DNA of 64,000 nt from Macrophomina tecta (GCA_024180945.1 JAKSGN010000013.1:496001-560000); one strand, 5' to 3'; positions 13,301 through 24,911 are shown, counted from the first letter of the stretch. Numbers and translations are program-made. The notes: a model not told the origin generated them from the sequence alone.

Positions 13301-13935
13301 GCGGAGGAGAAATGGGCCGCTGACCAGAGGCGGGTAGGTAGGAGTGCGGCCTGAGATGTGATGAAAGGTGCTGCTGCTGTGCTAAAAGTTTATGTCGGCT
13401 TGGGTTAGCAGCCACGCGCAGGAACCATGGAGGCAAATTGGATTCCGCACGTACACTGTATAGTAAGCTGAGCAGCCTGTTCCAGATTATGAAGCAGTTC
13501 CCGATTCCTTTGCTCATGGCGAGTAAGGGTAGCCTGAAGCTGCGCAATCCGTCCCTCATGCTTGCGGCTGTGCACGTAATCATGGCGGCGGGAATTGGCC
13601 AGGCTGCGGGCAGCCTGGGCAACTTTGGCCTCCTTGACGCTGATGCGCACCGCAAGGCGGAAGGCTAGCTTGCGCAGCGACGAGACGGATTGCTGTGCTT
13701 CTTGAGTGGCGGCTTGGGTTGCTCGCAGCTGGGTCCGAATGGTGTCGCGCTGGCCTTTGACCAGCGCAAGATGACTAAGTTCCGAGACCTTGGGCGTGTG
13801 CTGGTGCGAAGATCCACCGTCACCGCGCGAGAATTCTCGGCGGCTGCTCGTCGTGGAAGAAGCGGTGTGCTGGCGAGCGGGAGCTGGGAACAGGCTGAGG
13901 GTTCCGCCGGCCGGCGAACCCCCGGGACCGGCCAT
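10395..13935 (-). CDS. large coiled-coil protein of unknown function
   Basis: Exons on the minus strand are 13935-13455, 13381-10993 and 10923-10395, giving 1,132 residues. The introns (73 and 69 nt) have donors GTACGT and GTATGT and TAG acceptors. The phases agree: the first junction reads LTIQ-SQQQHL and the second SRQPQ-FVAPQKK. The N-terminus is Gly/Ser-rich, a first helical coil covers about residues 50-155, then a Pro/Ser linker (PPLTSPPSTPPPSPP). A continuous heptad-rich coiled coil runs from about residue 215 to 930. The C-terminus is basic and Ser-rich and ends in RMKRRMGL. Similar proteins are often auto-named 'M protein repeat' or myosin-tail-like in fungal genomes, which reflects coiled-coil similarity only. 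It could be a cytoskeletal, spindle-pole or vesicle-tethering scaffold; I cannot tell which. Confidence 0.85.
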
Positions 13936-16900
13936 TGCAGTTACTGGTTTGGGGCACTTCTAGGTGAATTCGGGCAATCGAGGTGGGTCGCAGGTCGGGG
14001 GATCGCGGATGCTGGATGGGGAACTGTGGGCACGACTGCCTTCTGGAAGGAGAAGGGGAATGGGGAACTCGTAAAAAGAATTTGGGCCGGCGTGCAGCGT
14101 TGCCAGTCGCGTGGGTGACGTATTAAAGGAAAGACAGACGTGTAGGCACATCAGAGGCCGGGGCGCGCGGGTGGGACGAAACAAGAGGGCCGTCGGGGGT
14201 CCAAGGCAGGGCGCGGGCTGGCTGGTTAACTAGCTTAGGACGAGCTGGACGCTGGCGACGGGGGTCGTGAGAAGGCCTGTCTAGTCAAGGCGTCGCGGAC
14301 CATGTCAGCATTGTTTTTGGCTTTCTCGGCATGGGGGGAGGGGGCACCTGAGGAGCTTGTGCAGGACAGCGGCCAAATGTATGTATAGAAGCGCGCTCTC
14401 AGCCCTGCCCCAAGCATCCTTGCCCGCTCCGCGCGGCGGCCGCCTCCCACACTCTTTGGGCGCAAAGAAGCAAATAGCAGGAGGTCAGGCCATCGTGGGC
14501 AGAGCGGTCGGGTGCCAGCGGGCGGCCCTCGCCGACCAGTCGGGATCGCGGCAGGAGAGGGCGCAGCCGCGGCGACTCAGTTGGGGGGAACGGGGACGGC
14601 CGGGGGGCGTCAGGTTGATTGAGCGCCGCCGTTGGGCTCGGCGCAGAGTCGTGCTCGGCAACGGTGGCCGTCCACGTCGTGTTCGCGTGCGGCATCGTTG
14701 GTGTTGTTTTGCTGTGGATGGATCCGTCGCAGCGGCGCCGCCCGTGCCTAGTACTTAGGAAGCTCCTAGCAGCCCGCCGCCCGCCTGCCGCTTCCGCCGC
14801 CGCTGTTTGAGCACACATACACTCTCACCCGCATCGCCCGATGCCCATCACCAAAAAGCATGACGGCGCCAGCCGGCCGCACCCCCATCGCCGCTCCTGT
14901 CGCCATGCGCATCTCCCGTCGCCTTTGCCCTGGCCCATTTCCGCGCCACCCCTAATTCGTCTGCCAGTACAGACTGCTGTTTCATCCGGGAGGGGTTGGC
15001 TGCCTCCACGACTCAGCGCGCCAGCCTCGCCATGCCGATGCGCGCACTAGCTGCCGTGCGATGCTCCCGCGCCGGATGACTTTCCCCCGATGTGCGGTCT
15101 GTTCTGCTCTGCAAGCGCTGGGCCATGCGGCGCCGCGCATCGATCAGCGCTCTTCAACACCGCGGCTGCCTCGCATGCGCGGGGCGCGTGGAGAAGCAGG
15201 AGTGGAGGGTGCAGACAACAGCCAGGCACCGCCGCCGCCGCCGCAGCAGCAGCAGCAAGCGCAACAGCTGGCCCGGTGCCGCCCGTCGGCCTCGCCGCAG
15301 TAATCCCAAAGGTGCCATCTCCGAGCCACCACGTCCTTCCCGGAACATGCGGATGACGACGCCCCTTCTCGGCTCTCTCATATCCGGATCGAGCTCCCAG
15401 CGCCTTCAGGCTGCCTGTTCCTCTCGTCTGTTGGCGCGCCGGGCCTGCCGCCACGACAGCCACGCGACGCCGCTGAGCATGAATGAGGACGTCGGCGCAG
15501 ATCCACGCCTGCCACAGCCCTGGGCCCTCTAGGCCATGCTGGATTGGAAAGCAGGCCAACTGAGGTGGCCGCACTGCGCACATGTGGGGATGATGTCTCT
15601 AGCGAGGCAGGGGTGTTATGCAGCCCTTGCGTGCCTGGTTTAATTCCTGCTGCTATGGCTGGTGCCTCGTAAATTCGCCCAAAGGTTCGTGCAACACTGC
15701 TCCAACCTCACCCCAAAGCTGCTTTTTTTTTTTTTTTTTGGCCCTCTGTTTCTCCTGCCAGCGCCGCCACAACAGGCCACTGGCCCGTCTCCCTTTCTTT
15801 TTGCTGCCGTCCGCTCTGCGTTTGGGGTTCCAGCTGCTTACACCGCTACTCGCCTTCCCGTTGTTTTGCTGCTCATGTCTCAAACCGTCGTCTCCGCCCT
15901 CTTGGGCCGCCTGCAATCATTTCTTGCGGAAGTCCTCTCCACGGATCCCCGCCGAGACAGCTGCACGACGGTTGCCAAGCTCGAGTAGCCGCCAGGGATC
16001 TTCCATGCGACCGGCTCCGTACTCGCTCGTGAAAAAAGATGACTGCACTTTCAAGCGCCATCAAAGCAATATTTGCGCTCCTATGGCGGTCCCACCTGTC
16101 GTGCTTCAGAGTGGAACATGCCGGCGATCACAGTCAGTGGCGTCGGCTTCATGCCGTGGTCTTGGATAGTCCAACCGGAATTTTGCAAGCGACCGGTGAC
16201 GAATCGCTGCTTGCTATCCCTTGGTTCCCGGCCGGAGTAATTACCGTGTTACAGGACCTGTCTTCCACACCATACATGCCCCGCAGCCACATGGCAAACC
16301 ACGAGTCTGCGTAGCCTTTTCTATGGTTGAGCCCTCCCTTTCTTCGCTTGACAGCTTTCATCCCTTCATGTGCACATACCGCCCTAACGCCGTAGTGAGC
16401 CGTCGCTCCGGTACAACCCCGCTTGACGGGGGCCTGGCTGCGCTATAGGCAGGTCTGCACATGGTTTGAGCGCTCTAATTGGATGGTCAGGCCTCCACCG
16501 CAAACAAGAGCATTTGCTTGACAAGAGCCGGACATCAGCCATCGACGTGGCGATAGCCACGAACAACTGGACATGTAAGGTTGCTTTGCTTTCGCTGTTA
16601 CGAAGCTACTTTATCCCGCCGAGGTCTCTCCCCTTTGCTCGTCGGAAACGGCCTTGCGCAAATGCGAGAGACCAACTTTGGCAGAGCAGGCCATTGACTT
16701 GCCTCACCTGCATTTCAGCTCCGTGTCTGCTTTCATGCTCCTTCCGTCTTTTCTCCCTTGATAGGAATTGAAGGAGCATGATGTGTGACCAACAGCCCGC
16801 AATGCAGAGTCAGCTGCAACCTCCCGCGGCGCCTTCTTGTCACCTGGAAAGAGGTCATGTCCACAAACGAACGGTCTTCTACAATCCATAAATTGTTCGA

Positions 16901-17250
16901 ATGCCTGTCACTGCTCTTTAGCCATCTAGCTGTTTTAACGTGTTCTTCCAGCCACGTAGTGTGCCGCCTGATCGCTTTTCCATCTTGACAGGTGCGAGTT
17001 CGACAAGGATTATCTACCGCATGATCATACAGCACATATTCACCAATTCGACCTGCTGAGCCTCAGAGCACTGCCCGGTGTGCTCGGCGTCTCTTACCAG
17101 CACATACCTCTCTCTAGACGCACGGATACATAAACTTCTTCCGTTCCTCCTTTCCAGGACCGTCCTTGAAACATCAACCTCGCAGGGGTTGTCTCTTCCC
17201 TGGTTGGTCCTTATTGTCGATCATCCACCATCGACACCTCAACAGCTACA
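13936..17250. other. intergenic region, GC-rich and low complexity
   Basis: It separates the divergent coiled-coil gene (minus) and secreted-protein gene (plus). Around 15220-15265 there is a CCG run followed by CAG repeats, and at 15723-15739 a run of 17 T. Overlapping open frames on both strands in 14400-15600 are Arg/Pro/Ala-rich and look like compositional artefacts. I see no domain or conserved splice pattern. Confidence 0.55.
15723..15739. repeat. poly(T) tract, 17 nt
   Basis: Uninterrupted T run in non-coding DNA about 1.5 kb upstream of the gene at 17251. I see no target-site duplication around it, so there is no direct evidence for a retroposon tail. Confidence 0.8.
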
Positions 17251-18258
17251 ATGCCGTGGCATCGGTTCCTGATTGCTCTCACGGCTTTGCTCGCGTACCT
17301 CGTCAGCCACAACGATGCTATCATCTCTTTCACCGCTTACCAGCCCGACAACGATCCCAACTACGACGGCACCGGCAAGAGCACCGGCCGCGCCAACTTC
17401 ACCTTCGAAGAGCTCTACAAGTACCAAGTCCGCTTCTGGGAGAATTTCGTCAACAACAACACCGACCAGGCCAACTCCATCAACAGCACGTTGATCGCGT
17501 CGGACTGCCTGGGCCGCGTCGACGCCACGCGCACGTTCGACGGGCAGGAGCTCAACACCGAGTACCTCTTCGGCCTCTTCGCAAATCTCAAAACCAGCAA
17601 CACCCCCACCATCCTCGGTGTGCCTGTCTCGTACAACATCATCCACTTTACGGCCAACCAAGACATCTCGACGGCGGCGACGGTCGTCTTCTTCCACAAC
17701 GCATTCATGGGCGTCTTCCCCGTGGAGATCGACAGCTGGATCCTCTGGAACCAGGCCGGCCAAATCCGCCAGTACGATGCCACCTACCGCTGGTTCGTCA
17801 ACCTGCTCGACGCCACGCTTGCCTTAGCTGCAAATAGCAGTGCCCCCCAAGATGCCGAGGAGAACAAGAGGAATAACAACGACGACGACGACGCCGACCA
17901 CGTCACCTCCATCACTGAGTCCCTAGCAACCTCCATCCGCACAACAACACAAACCTATTGCAACGGCACCAACGCGCAGTACGCCTCGTTCAATGCCTGC
18001 TACACCACGCTAACCCAACAAAAACGCTTCGGCAAGGCGTACGAGCTGGGCGCCGACACGCTGCTGTGCCGCTTGGTGCACCAGAACATGGTCGCGCTAC
18101 GGCCGGCGGTGCACTGCCCGCACGTCGGGCCCACGGGCGGCGGCATGTGCGTCGACGATCTACACTACGCGGAGAGGGTGCTGCAGAAGTACTTCGTGCA
18201 CGCGCCGTTCTTGCCCGAGGGCTACGAGAGCGGGAACGCGAGCATTGATGCATGGTAG
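17251..18258 (+). CDS. secreted glycoprotein, possibly NTF2/SnoaL-like
   Basis: A single exon of 335 residues. The first 23 residues (MPWHRFLIALTALLAYLVSH then NDA) look like a signal peptide with no later membrane helix, so export is likely. I count at least six N-glycosylation sequons (NFT, NNT, NST, NSS, NGT, NAS). The first part (residues 45-190) contains FTFEELYKYQVRFWENFVNN and HFTANQDISTAATVVFFHNA followed by WILWNQAGQIRQYDATYRWF. This order of a helix and then strands ending in 'hydrophobic-W-x5-I-x-Q-Y-D' resembles SnoaL/NTF2-like folds; this is inference. An Asn/Asp-rich insert lies near residue 205. The C-terminal part carries five or six cysteines (TYCNG, NACYTTL, LLCRLVHQ, HCPHVGPTGGGMCVD), probably disulfide-bonded. 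Catalytic residues and substrate are unknown. Confidence 0.8.
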   Translation: MPWHRFLIALTALLAYLVSHNDAIISFTAYQPDNDPNYDGTGKSTGRANFTFEELYKYQVRFWENFVNNNTDQANSINSTLIASDCLGRVDATRTFDGQELNTEYLFGLFANLKTSNTPTILGVPVSYNIIHFTANQDISTAATVVFFHNAFMGVFPVEIDSWILWNQAGQIRQYDATYRWFVNLLDATLALAANSSAPQDAEENKRNNNDDDDADHVTSITESLATSIRTTTQTYCNGTNAQYASFNACYTTLTQQKRFGKAYELGADTLLCRLVHQNMVALRPAVHCPHVGPTGGGMCVDDLHYAERVLQKYFVHAPFLPEGYESGNASIDAW

Positions 18259-20978
18259 GAATTGGGAAACGTAAAAAAAAAAAAAAAAATAGTAATAGGC
18301 GGGAGTGGGTGGGCAGATTCGATCAGGGGAATCACGCTAGTTGGGTGGGAAGTTCCGATCATGGCAGGGAGCTCCCTTTTCTTTTCTTTTCTTTTCTTTT
18401 TTTCTTTTTTTTTTTTTTGGAAGGGGAGGGTGGGGGGAGTTGCGGCGTGGATGGTGGAAAATTTGCCAATTGGATATATGACTGGTGACTGGGTAAGCGT
18501 GGTGGAGTGATATGGATGGGCGTAGGGCTAATGGCGCAGGCCAGGTGGAGTGATATAGGATCCTCAGGGTCACAAACGGGCGTCAAGTGCGGTGGATCAC
18601 TCCACATAATAAGCTGTGCAGAATCTCCGACGATCCTGGCGTAAAATTTTGCTCTCTTGTTCTTTGCTCGTGTTGCTCGGATTGGGTGAAGATGAGAAAA
18701 GAAATATGGGAGGAGCCGCACGCACGCATGAGCGGTACGGGAATGATATGTGGAGTCTAGGCCGAGAGAACTCCACAACCCTTTGATCCGCAGCCCATAC
18801 TGGCGGGTCGTCTCCCGGATCACGAGTGCGTGTACGAGATTTCCCCGGAAGCGATGACAATGATGGGGGAGAATCGCTCACGGCGGTCGTACGATGCAGA
18901 ATCCTGCAAGCGAAGTCGGTTGGAAGGGGGGGGCCGGGGAGACTGTATGCTTTGCTTTGCTTACCGATGCCACCAGCCGCGAACAGCCGGAAGTAAAGGA
19001 ACATGTATGTAGCAAGCGGCGGATCATCGCATTTTGTTGACTACTGTCGCTTCTCTTCCCTCAAACCTCAGACCGCGTGCACGCGCATCGTCTGCATTCA
19101 TCAACCGGACCTGGCCATTCTGAACTTCTTTCTATTAAGGCTATGCGCCTGGTGAGGGAGCTAAATATGGCCACAGATGTGCTTGGAGCAATGTGAAAGT
19201 CGCATGTACGTAAATGACTGGTGCTGATTGGTGGACACAGTAATTCACTTCCCCTTTTAGCACCTGACAGGAAAAGCCTGACCATAACAACGACCTCAGC
19301 CCAGCTTCTGCGCACGCTCTCCTGAAAGTGCTCGTTGTGTGTCGGTTTTACACTGACACGCTTTAACAATGCACCATCCAGCCTTTGCCCCCCAGGCCGG
19401 ACCAGCGTCAGTTGATGTTTCGCACTTCAACACGACTGTCGTTTCCCGGATAAATAGTGGTCGCACATCGAGCAGGGTCCCGGCTGTGCTCTGCAATGCA
19501 CTTTCCCTGCTTCCACTTCCTCCAAAATCCGAGTCTAAGGAGATACTTCTGTGCCGAGACTAGCTGCTGTCTAGGTCCGGGGATCGTCCGGGTCAAACAA
19601 AGAAGGCTCCGCAATCTGCGTCGTCACGTACGTGGGGGGGTCTTCAGCCATGTTTTCATCACTAGCTTTTCGAGCAGTAGCTTGCGGTCCGATCCAGTCT
19701 TCCACGGCCTTTTAGTCTCGCGCAATCATGCTCATCGGCTGCATCCGCTCTGCCAAGCGCTTCGACATTCGTGAACGCCTAAGTCTCAAGCGTCATGTTT
19801 CGTATATCAACCGTCATGTATCAGATACGCTTGAAAAGCTGGGCATGCCGGTCATCGCAATGGAAGCTCAGATTATTACTGCCGGTGGGAGTGGAAATCA
19901 AAATGTTGCACCGACAGTCACGTGCAGGCTAGGAGCTTTGCATGGACGCCAGATGCTTCGGGATCTGCGAACCAGTCCTTACTTTAACTCGAAGTCTCTC
20001 CCCTCGATAGAAGTTTGCGTCAGATTGCACAGCAAGGTAGCGTAGATCGCCGGCCACCGTCATCCATCGCGCACGAGGGAATGCGCTGTGAGAGGGAAAC
20101 CACCCAGACTGTCGTTTTGTGATGGGAGCTGAAATTGGAGGCTGGCCTAGCGCGCAGCATATGAGGACCGAACGGCGCTCCGCCGGCTTATTCCCTCTCC
20201 TGGCGCACACGCCTCGCAATGGCGCTTTGTGCCGTGCAGCCTCCAGATGCCTCGAGGAGCAATGATGGCGTCGGCCGTCCGTCGTCCGTCCCGGACGGCA
20301 GAGCTGGCTGCTTCCTGCGCCAATTCTTCCCGGAAACTCTTCGATCCAGCTGACGCTGCCTGGGCCATATATCATCATCCGGTGCATTGGCGGTGCGCCA
20401 CTGCTGCCGCGGTCCTGTTCCTATCTGCCCAGCTTGTTGCCAGTCACTTTTCGACGTTATCTTCTTTGCTTCATCGTCAGTTATGTTGCAAATGACCTGA
20501 ACTTTCTGCTCCAAACCTTTCAATCTCACATCCTGGCGCCAAATCCACGTCCCCAGACCCTTCTCCTCTCTTCTCCGCCGACAAGAAACCTCCCCCTGCG
20601 GCACACCCTGACTATTCGGCCTTTGTATTGACGCGCGCTTCTGACTCAGAGGACCTGTCTTTCTTTGCCCGTATTGCATCGTGCGCATCAGGCGAATGAG
20701 CTAAAAAAAAAAAAAAAATCTCCGAATATACCTCGCCCCTGCGTCAATACCCCGGCTCCGCCAAACCAGTCAGGACCACTGCCGTACGTCCCGCTGCGCG
20801 CCAGTTTGAGTCAAGGAGTGCAACCGACGTCCCGCGAAGTCGAGACCGTTGTCCGTCGACTTTTGCTTTTTACGCAAGAGCAGCCATTTGCAGCGGGAGA
20901 AAGTCGTTGTGACGAAGTACAGGCACGCACATGCCGCTGCCTCCCCTGTAGGAAGAGAAGAGAAGCAAGGAAAGCCGG
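18259..20978. other. intergenic region with A- and T-rich tracts
   Basis: Just after the stop at 18258 comes a run of 17 A (18273-18289), then a CTTTT repeat and poly(T) at 18377-18419, and later a run of about 16 A at 20703-20718. A small plus-strand frame at 19728-20045 (105 codons) is the least implausible coding candidate but matches nothing I know. No tRNA or repeat family is evident. Confidence 0.5.
18273..18419. repeat. poly(A) run and (CTTTT)n/poly(T) tract
   Basis: Seventeen A residues at 18273-18289, starting 15 bp after the stop codon of the secreted protein gene, then about 90 bp later four CTTTT units running into a T-rich stretch that ends near 18419. The two tracts are inverted relative to each other and could pair if transcribed. 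They may act in 3'-end formation, which I cannot test. Confidence 0.7.
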
Positions 20979-21614
20979 ATGGCACCACCGCTATACGCAT
21001 CAATCTGCAACCCGTGGCACCTAATGACGGACTGCCACCCTGGCGGCGGTGAGCACCATAGCAACAGCCACGGTAACAATAGCCGGGGCATCAGCAGCAG
21101 CGGCAGCAGATCCAGCCACAACAGCGCCAGCAGTCGATCGCACCGTCACCACCACCACCAACACCACAACTCCGACACCAGCGTCCAGCGCGCCACCGCG
21201 CTCGAGCTCGTCGCCGCCTTCAACCGCAACAACATCGAGGCCCAGACCATACTCGCCTTCCTCGTGCCCGCGCCGGGCTTCGTGCGCGAGGTGCTGCCGC
21301 GCAGCCTGGGGCAGGCGGCCGGCCAGCAAGGCGTCGAGGGGTTTCAGAGGGCGTTGAATATGTACAGAGCGGTATTCAGGCACTATGCACTGGATGTGTT
21401 GGAGGTCGTGGATGATGTGGCGGCAAGGAAAGTGTGCTTGTGGTTGACGGCGCGGGCGAGGACTGTGGCGGGCGAGTACGTTTGCGATATGGTGTGGACG
21501 CTGACGTTCGATGAGACGGGCAGGAGGGTGGTCCGGTGGAAGGAGTTTCTAGATTCGGGCGCGCGCATCACAGATTTGTTGCCCGAGACGATGGCGGGGG
21601 GTGCGGGGGAATGA
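20979..21614 (+). CDS. NTF2/SnoaL-like domain protein
   Basis: A single exon of 211 residues as modelled. Residues 25-66 are a Ser/Asn/His-rich low-complexity leader with a poly-His stretch. From residue 67 the sequence follows the SnoaL/NTF2-like pattern: helix VQRATALELVAAFNRNNIEA, then a region ending EVLPRSLGQ, a helix QGVEGFQRALNMYRAVFRHY, then strands LDVLEVVDDVAARKVCLWL and MVWTLTFDETGRRVVRWKEF followed by LDSG. This pattern is common in fungal small proteins found alone or in polyketide pathways (isomerases, cyclases). No biosynthetic core gene lies nearby, so a pathway role is unsupported. The start is uncertain because the leader is poorly conserved-looking; an upstream exon or the Met at residue 16 are alternatives. 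No signal peptide is visible. Confidence 0.75.
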   Translation: MAPPLYASICNPWHLMTDCHPGGGEHHSNSHGNNSRGISSSGSRSSHNSASSRSHRHHHHQHHNSDTSVQRATALELVAAFNRNNIEAQTILAFLVPAPGFVREVLPRSLGQAAGQQGVEGFQRALNMYRAVFRHYALDVLEVVDDVAARKVCLWLTARARTVAGEYVCDMVWTLTFDETGRRVVRWKEFLDSGARITDLLPETMAGGAGE

Positions 21615-23426
21615 AAGGGGAGGAGGGGAGGAGGGGAGTATAGAGGCTTCAAAGAGCAGGGCAGTGGAATCTGACTGGTGTGTGAGAGGTAAGTCTGTCC
21701 TGATTCGCCGTTTGTCGGAGTCGTGGTCCGCGCCGTGGAGAAACGCGGCTTTTGACAGTAAGATGATACCAACTAATACCGTGATTACGACCGGCTGATG
21801 GACGGGGCGACGAGTGGGAGAAGCGGAAGAGCTGGACGAACCATCTGACGCCTTGAGATGACAGCCACAGGCTGGGCTTACTTGTAAGACAATTGATGAT
21901 GACAGGGGAATGGGCAAGAGGCGGAGATTCCGAACAATGAGGAAGTTGCTGCTCTTAGCTGCGCAATGTTCCGCGGAAGACATTGGGATGCCCACCACTG
22001 GGATGCCGTGGTTCAAGTCATCGCCAGTCAATGTTCCGGTGGGGTGCCGTGACCAGAATGGCGCAGTGCTGATGATGAGGGGCCGAGGCGTGGATAATCG
22101 AAGTCGATGGTGTTGAGCACAAGCAATTTTTGCAGGGCCGCGTCCCGAGCGGGGCCCCAGGTAGAGCCGCAAGGAACAAGCAATATGTTCGCAGCCTTAT
22201 ACGTATGCACTATCCTGTGTCTCCAAGAAGATGAAGAAAAGCGGTGCAGAGCTCGTCAGGGAGGGACGCAAGCTGTCTGGCTGCAGCGCGGGCTTACGGA
22301 TCAATTCACACAGTTGGGACAGGGACCAGGACCCACGGAGGCGTGTCCTGCCGGCCATCCTTTTCTGATGTCTTTTGCGGGTCTTTGGTGGAGCAAGCGG
22401 CCAGATTTGGAGCATTCGCGGATTGCGGCGCGGCGACGGTTGACTCGCATGCGCCTCGCGCCAAAGGAACAAAAGTCGCGGAGCCGCAATAACGGCCCGC
22501 TGTCCTTGGCTGCTTCAGGACACCGCAGACACCCGTCATACGATTGTTGATGCCGAGCCGCACATGGTGTTGTCTGTTGAGGCGGATATGCCGAGGGAGG
22601 GCGGACGGAAGCAGCAGACGCCGACGGCCGGGGAGGAAAATACCTTGCGCGCAGCGATGGGGACTGCAGGCTGCGTGCTTGTCAGAAATTTCCTCGCGCA
22701 GCAGTTGCAGGCCGGGTGCATGCAGAGGCGATGTGCACGTGGTGGGCTGCTGCGGCGGACGGGGCTCACGATGGTTCTGCCCGTGTGGCTGCTTATGCGG
22801 AGCTTTTGGTGCCGGCGTCGATGCATGAATCCTGGCGCGGGCGAGATCGTGGCCGCGCCAGACTTGTGGTGGATGGAGCGTATAGAGCACATTCCGCATC
22901 GGGCACCGCACAATGATTACTATACGGGACAAGGCCCGTCGCTGTATAAGCATGCGGGCTGCCGAGATGCTGCGCGACAGCCCGCAGACGCAGCACCGCA
23001 GCCCTTCCGGCTTTGGGCAGGCGGCGGACGGCAGTTGCGACGGCGCATGACTCGCCACACGCGCCCATTGGCCCATGGCCGGCTTGGCTGCATCATGGGG
23101 TATCAGATCTACGTACCCCGCAGGGCCTCTCTTGAGACATGCGGGCCCCGCGCCGCAGCAAGAGCCGTACATACGGCAACCACCACCTGCCCTTGCCTCT
23201 TCAAGGACAAGGTCTGCCCCACTAATGCTGTCTGGCCCGAGGTCGAGACACGGCTATGCTTCCTTCGCCCCATTATAAGACCTCCCTCGCGGCGCGTGCC
23301 TTCGTGGCGCTGCTCCACCATCCCATCCCAACCCCGCCCTCGAGATACCCCCAATTTCCCCCATTCTAAATCTTCCTTCCTCCCCTCCTCGCACCCCGCC
23401 ATCCTTCCCAGCCTGCGTCAGCAACC
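21615..23426. other. intergenic region and ALDH promoter
   Basis: Long overlapping frames run through 22306-23172 (minus) and 22564-23426 (plus), but both are Arg/Pro/Cys-rich with no domain, and the second simply runs into the aldehyde dehydrogenase gene in another frame. The last 200 bp is C/T-rich with a TATA-like box, as expected of a fungal promoter and 5' UTR. Confidence 0.55.
23274..23280 (+). promoter_or_regulatory. TATA-like box of the aldehyde dehydrogenase gene
   Basis: The sequence TATAAGA lies about 150 bp before the start codon at 23427, followed by a pyrimidine-rich leader. An ATTGG (inverted CCAAT) lies further up at 23067-23071. Both fit a core promoter, but no mapping data are available. 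Confidence 0.4.
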
Positions 23427-24911
23427 ATGGCTCCTCAGCTCGACTTCACCAAGTTCTACAACACCATCAATGGCAAGCTCACCACCACCGAGAAGCTGCG
23501 CCAGGGCGTCAACCCGGCCACCCTCGAGCCGCTCTACGATTCCCCCGTTGCCACGCCCAAGGACGTCGACGACGCGGTAGAAGCAGCCCAGGAAGCCTTC
23601 AAGTCCTGGAAGAAGACGACGTGGGCAGAGCGCAAAAAGGCCGTCACCGCCTTCGCCGACGCTTTCCTCGCCAACAAGGACGAATTCGCCCGGCTGCTCA
23701 CCAAGGAGCAGGGCAAGCCCGTAAGCGGCCATTCCATGCTCGGCTGCCAGGCAGCTTGCTAACCAATTTCCCAGATTCCTATGGCCCTTAACGAGATCGA
23801 GACCGCCGGCCTATACCTGCACACCTTCGCCAACATGGAGCTCAAGGAGGAGAGCGTGAGCGAGGACGACGAGAAGAAGACAATCATCCGCTACACCCCG
23901 CTCGGCGTTGTCGTCGGCATCGTGCCATGGAACTACCCCGTCGTGCTGGCCTGCGGCAAGATCGGCCCCGCCCTGATGACTGGCAACCCCATCATCGTCA
24001 AACCCTCGCCCTTCACCCCTTACTGCGGCCTGAAGATGGTCGAGCTGGCCAACCACTTCTTCCCGCCCGGCGTCATCCAAGCCCTCTCCGGCGACGACAA
24101 CCTCGGCCCCTGGCTGACGGCCCACCCGGGCCCGGCCAAGATCTCCTTCACCGGCTCGACGGCGACGGGCAAGCGGGTGATGGAATCGGCGTCCAAGACG
24201 CTGAAGCGCGTGACGCTGGAGCTGGGCGGCAAGGACCCGGCTATCGTGTGCGACAGCGTCGACATCGCGGCGACGGCGCCCAAGGTGGCGACGCTGGCCT
24301 TCCTCAACTCGGGTCAGATCTGTCTGGCCATCAAGCGCATCTACGTGCACGAGAAGATCTACGACGAGTTCCTCAAGGCGTGCGTCGAGCACACCAAGAC
24401 GCTCGTGCTCGGCAACGGCGCCGAGCCCAACACCTTCCTCGGCCCCGTGCAGAACGCGATGCAGTACGAGCGCGTAAAGGAGTTTTTCGCCGACGTCAAC
24501 GCCCAGAACATGAAGGTCGCCGTTGGTGGCACGAATGACCGCAAGGACGGCTACTTCATCACCCCCACCATCATCGACAACCCGGCCGAGGACAGCAAGA
24601 TCGCCACCGAGGAGCCCTTCGGCCCCATCGTGCCCTTACTCAAGTGGAGCGACGAGAGCGAGGTTATCGACCGCGCGAACAACACCAAGATGGGCCTCGG
24701 CGCCTCCGTGTGGAGCGGCGACCTCGAACAGGCCGAGCGCATCGCCAGGCAGCTCGACTCGGGCAGCGTCTGGATCAACACCCATCTCGAGCTCGACCCG
24801 AACGCGCCGTTCGGTGGTCACAAGGAGAGCGGTCTGGGTTACGAGTGGGGTCTTGGTGGCATGAAGGCGTACTGCAATGTGCAGACTCTGTTCCTCAAGA
24901 AGAAGGTATGA
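23427..24911 (+). CDS. NAD(P)-dependent aldehyde dehydrogenase
   Basis: Exons are 23427-23720 and 23775-24911 (476 residues), with a 54-nt intron (GTAAGC...CCCAG) in phase 0. The junction reads KEQGKP-IPMALNE. The enzyme oxidises an aldehyde to its acid using NAD or NADP. Visible family residues are the oxyanion Asn near 151 (VPWNYP), the cofactor-binding FTGSTATGKRV, the general base Glu near 247 (TLELGGKDP) and the nucleophile Cys near 281 (NSGQICLAIKR). The Glu-Cys spacing of 34 is typical. Near the end comes EPFGPIVPLL and the PFGGHKESGLGYEWG motif. Length is normal for a cytosolic single-domain ALDH, and I see no targeting peptide or peroxisomal C-terminus. The substrate is not evident; broad-specificity aldehyde, salicylaldehyde-like or aminoaldehyde roles are all possible. 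Confidence 0.93.

Noticed and set aside
14357..15583. Overlapping frames with CCG/CAG repeats
   Set aside because: Multiple conflicting frames, low complexity, no domain.
19728..20045. 105-codon plus-strand frame
   Set aside because: Balanced composition but no homologue recalled and no promoter or splice support; left as a weak candidate only.
20188..20688. 166-codon minus-strand frame
   Set aside because: Gln/Arg-rich with no recognisable domain; likely chance.
22306..23172. 288-codon minus-strand frame and an overlapping plus-strand frame
   Set aside because: Mutually antisense, Arg/Pro/Cys-rich, no domain; they cover the ALDH promoter.
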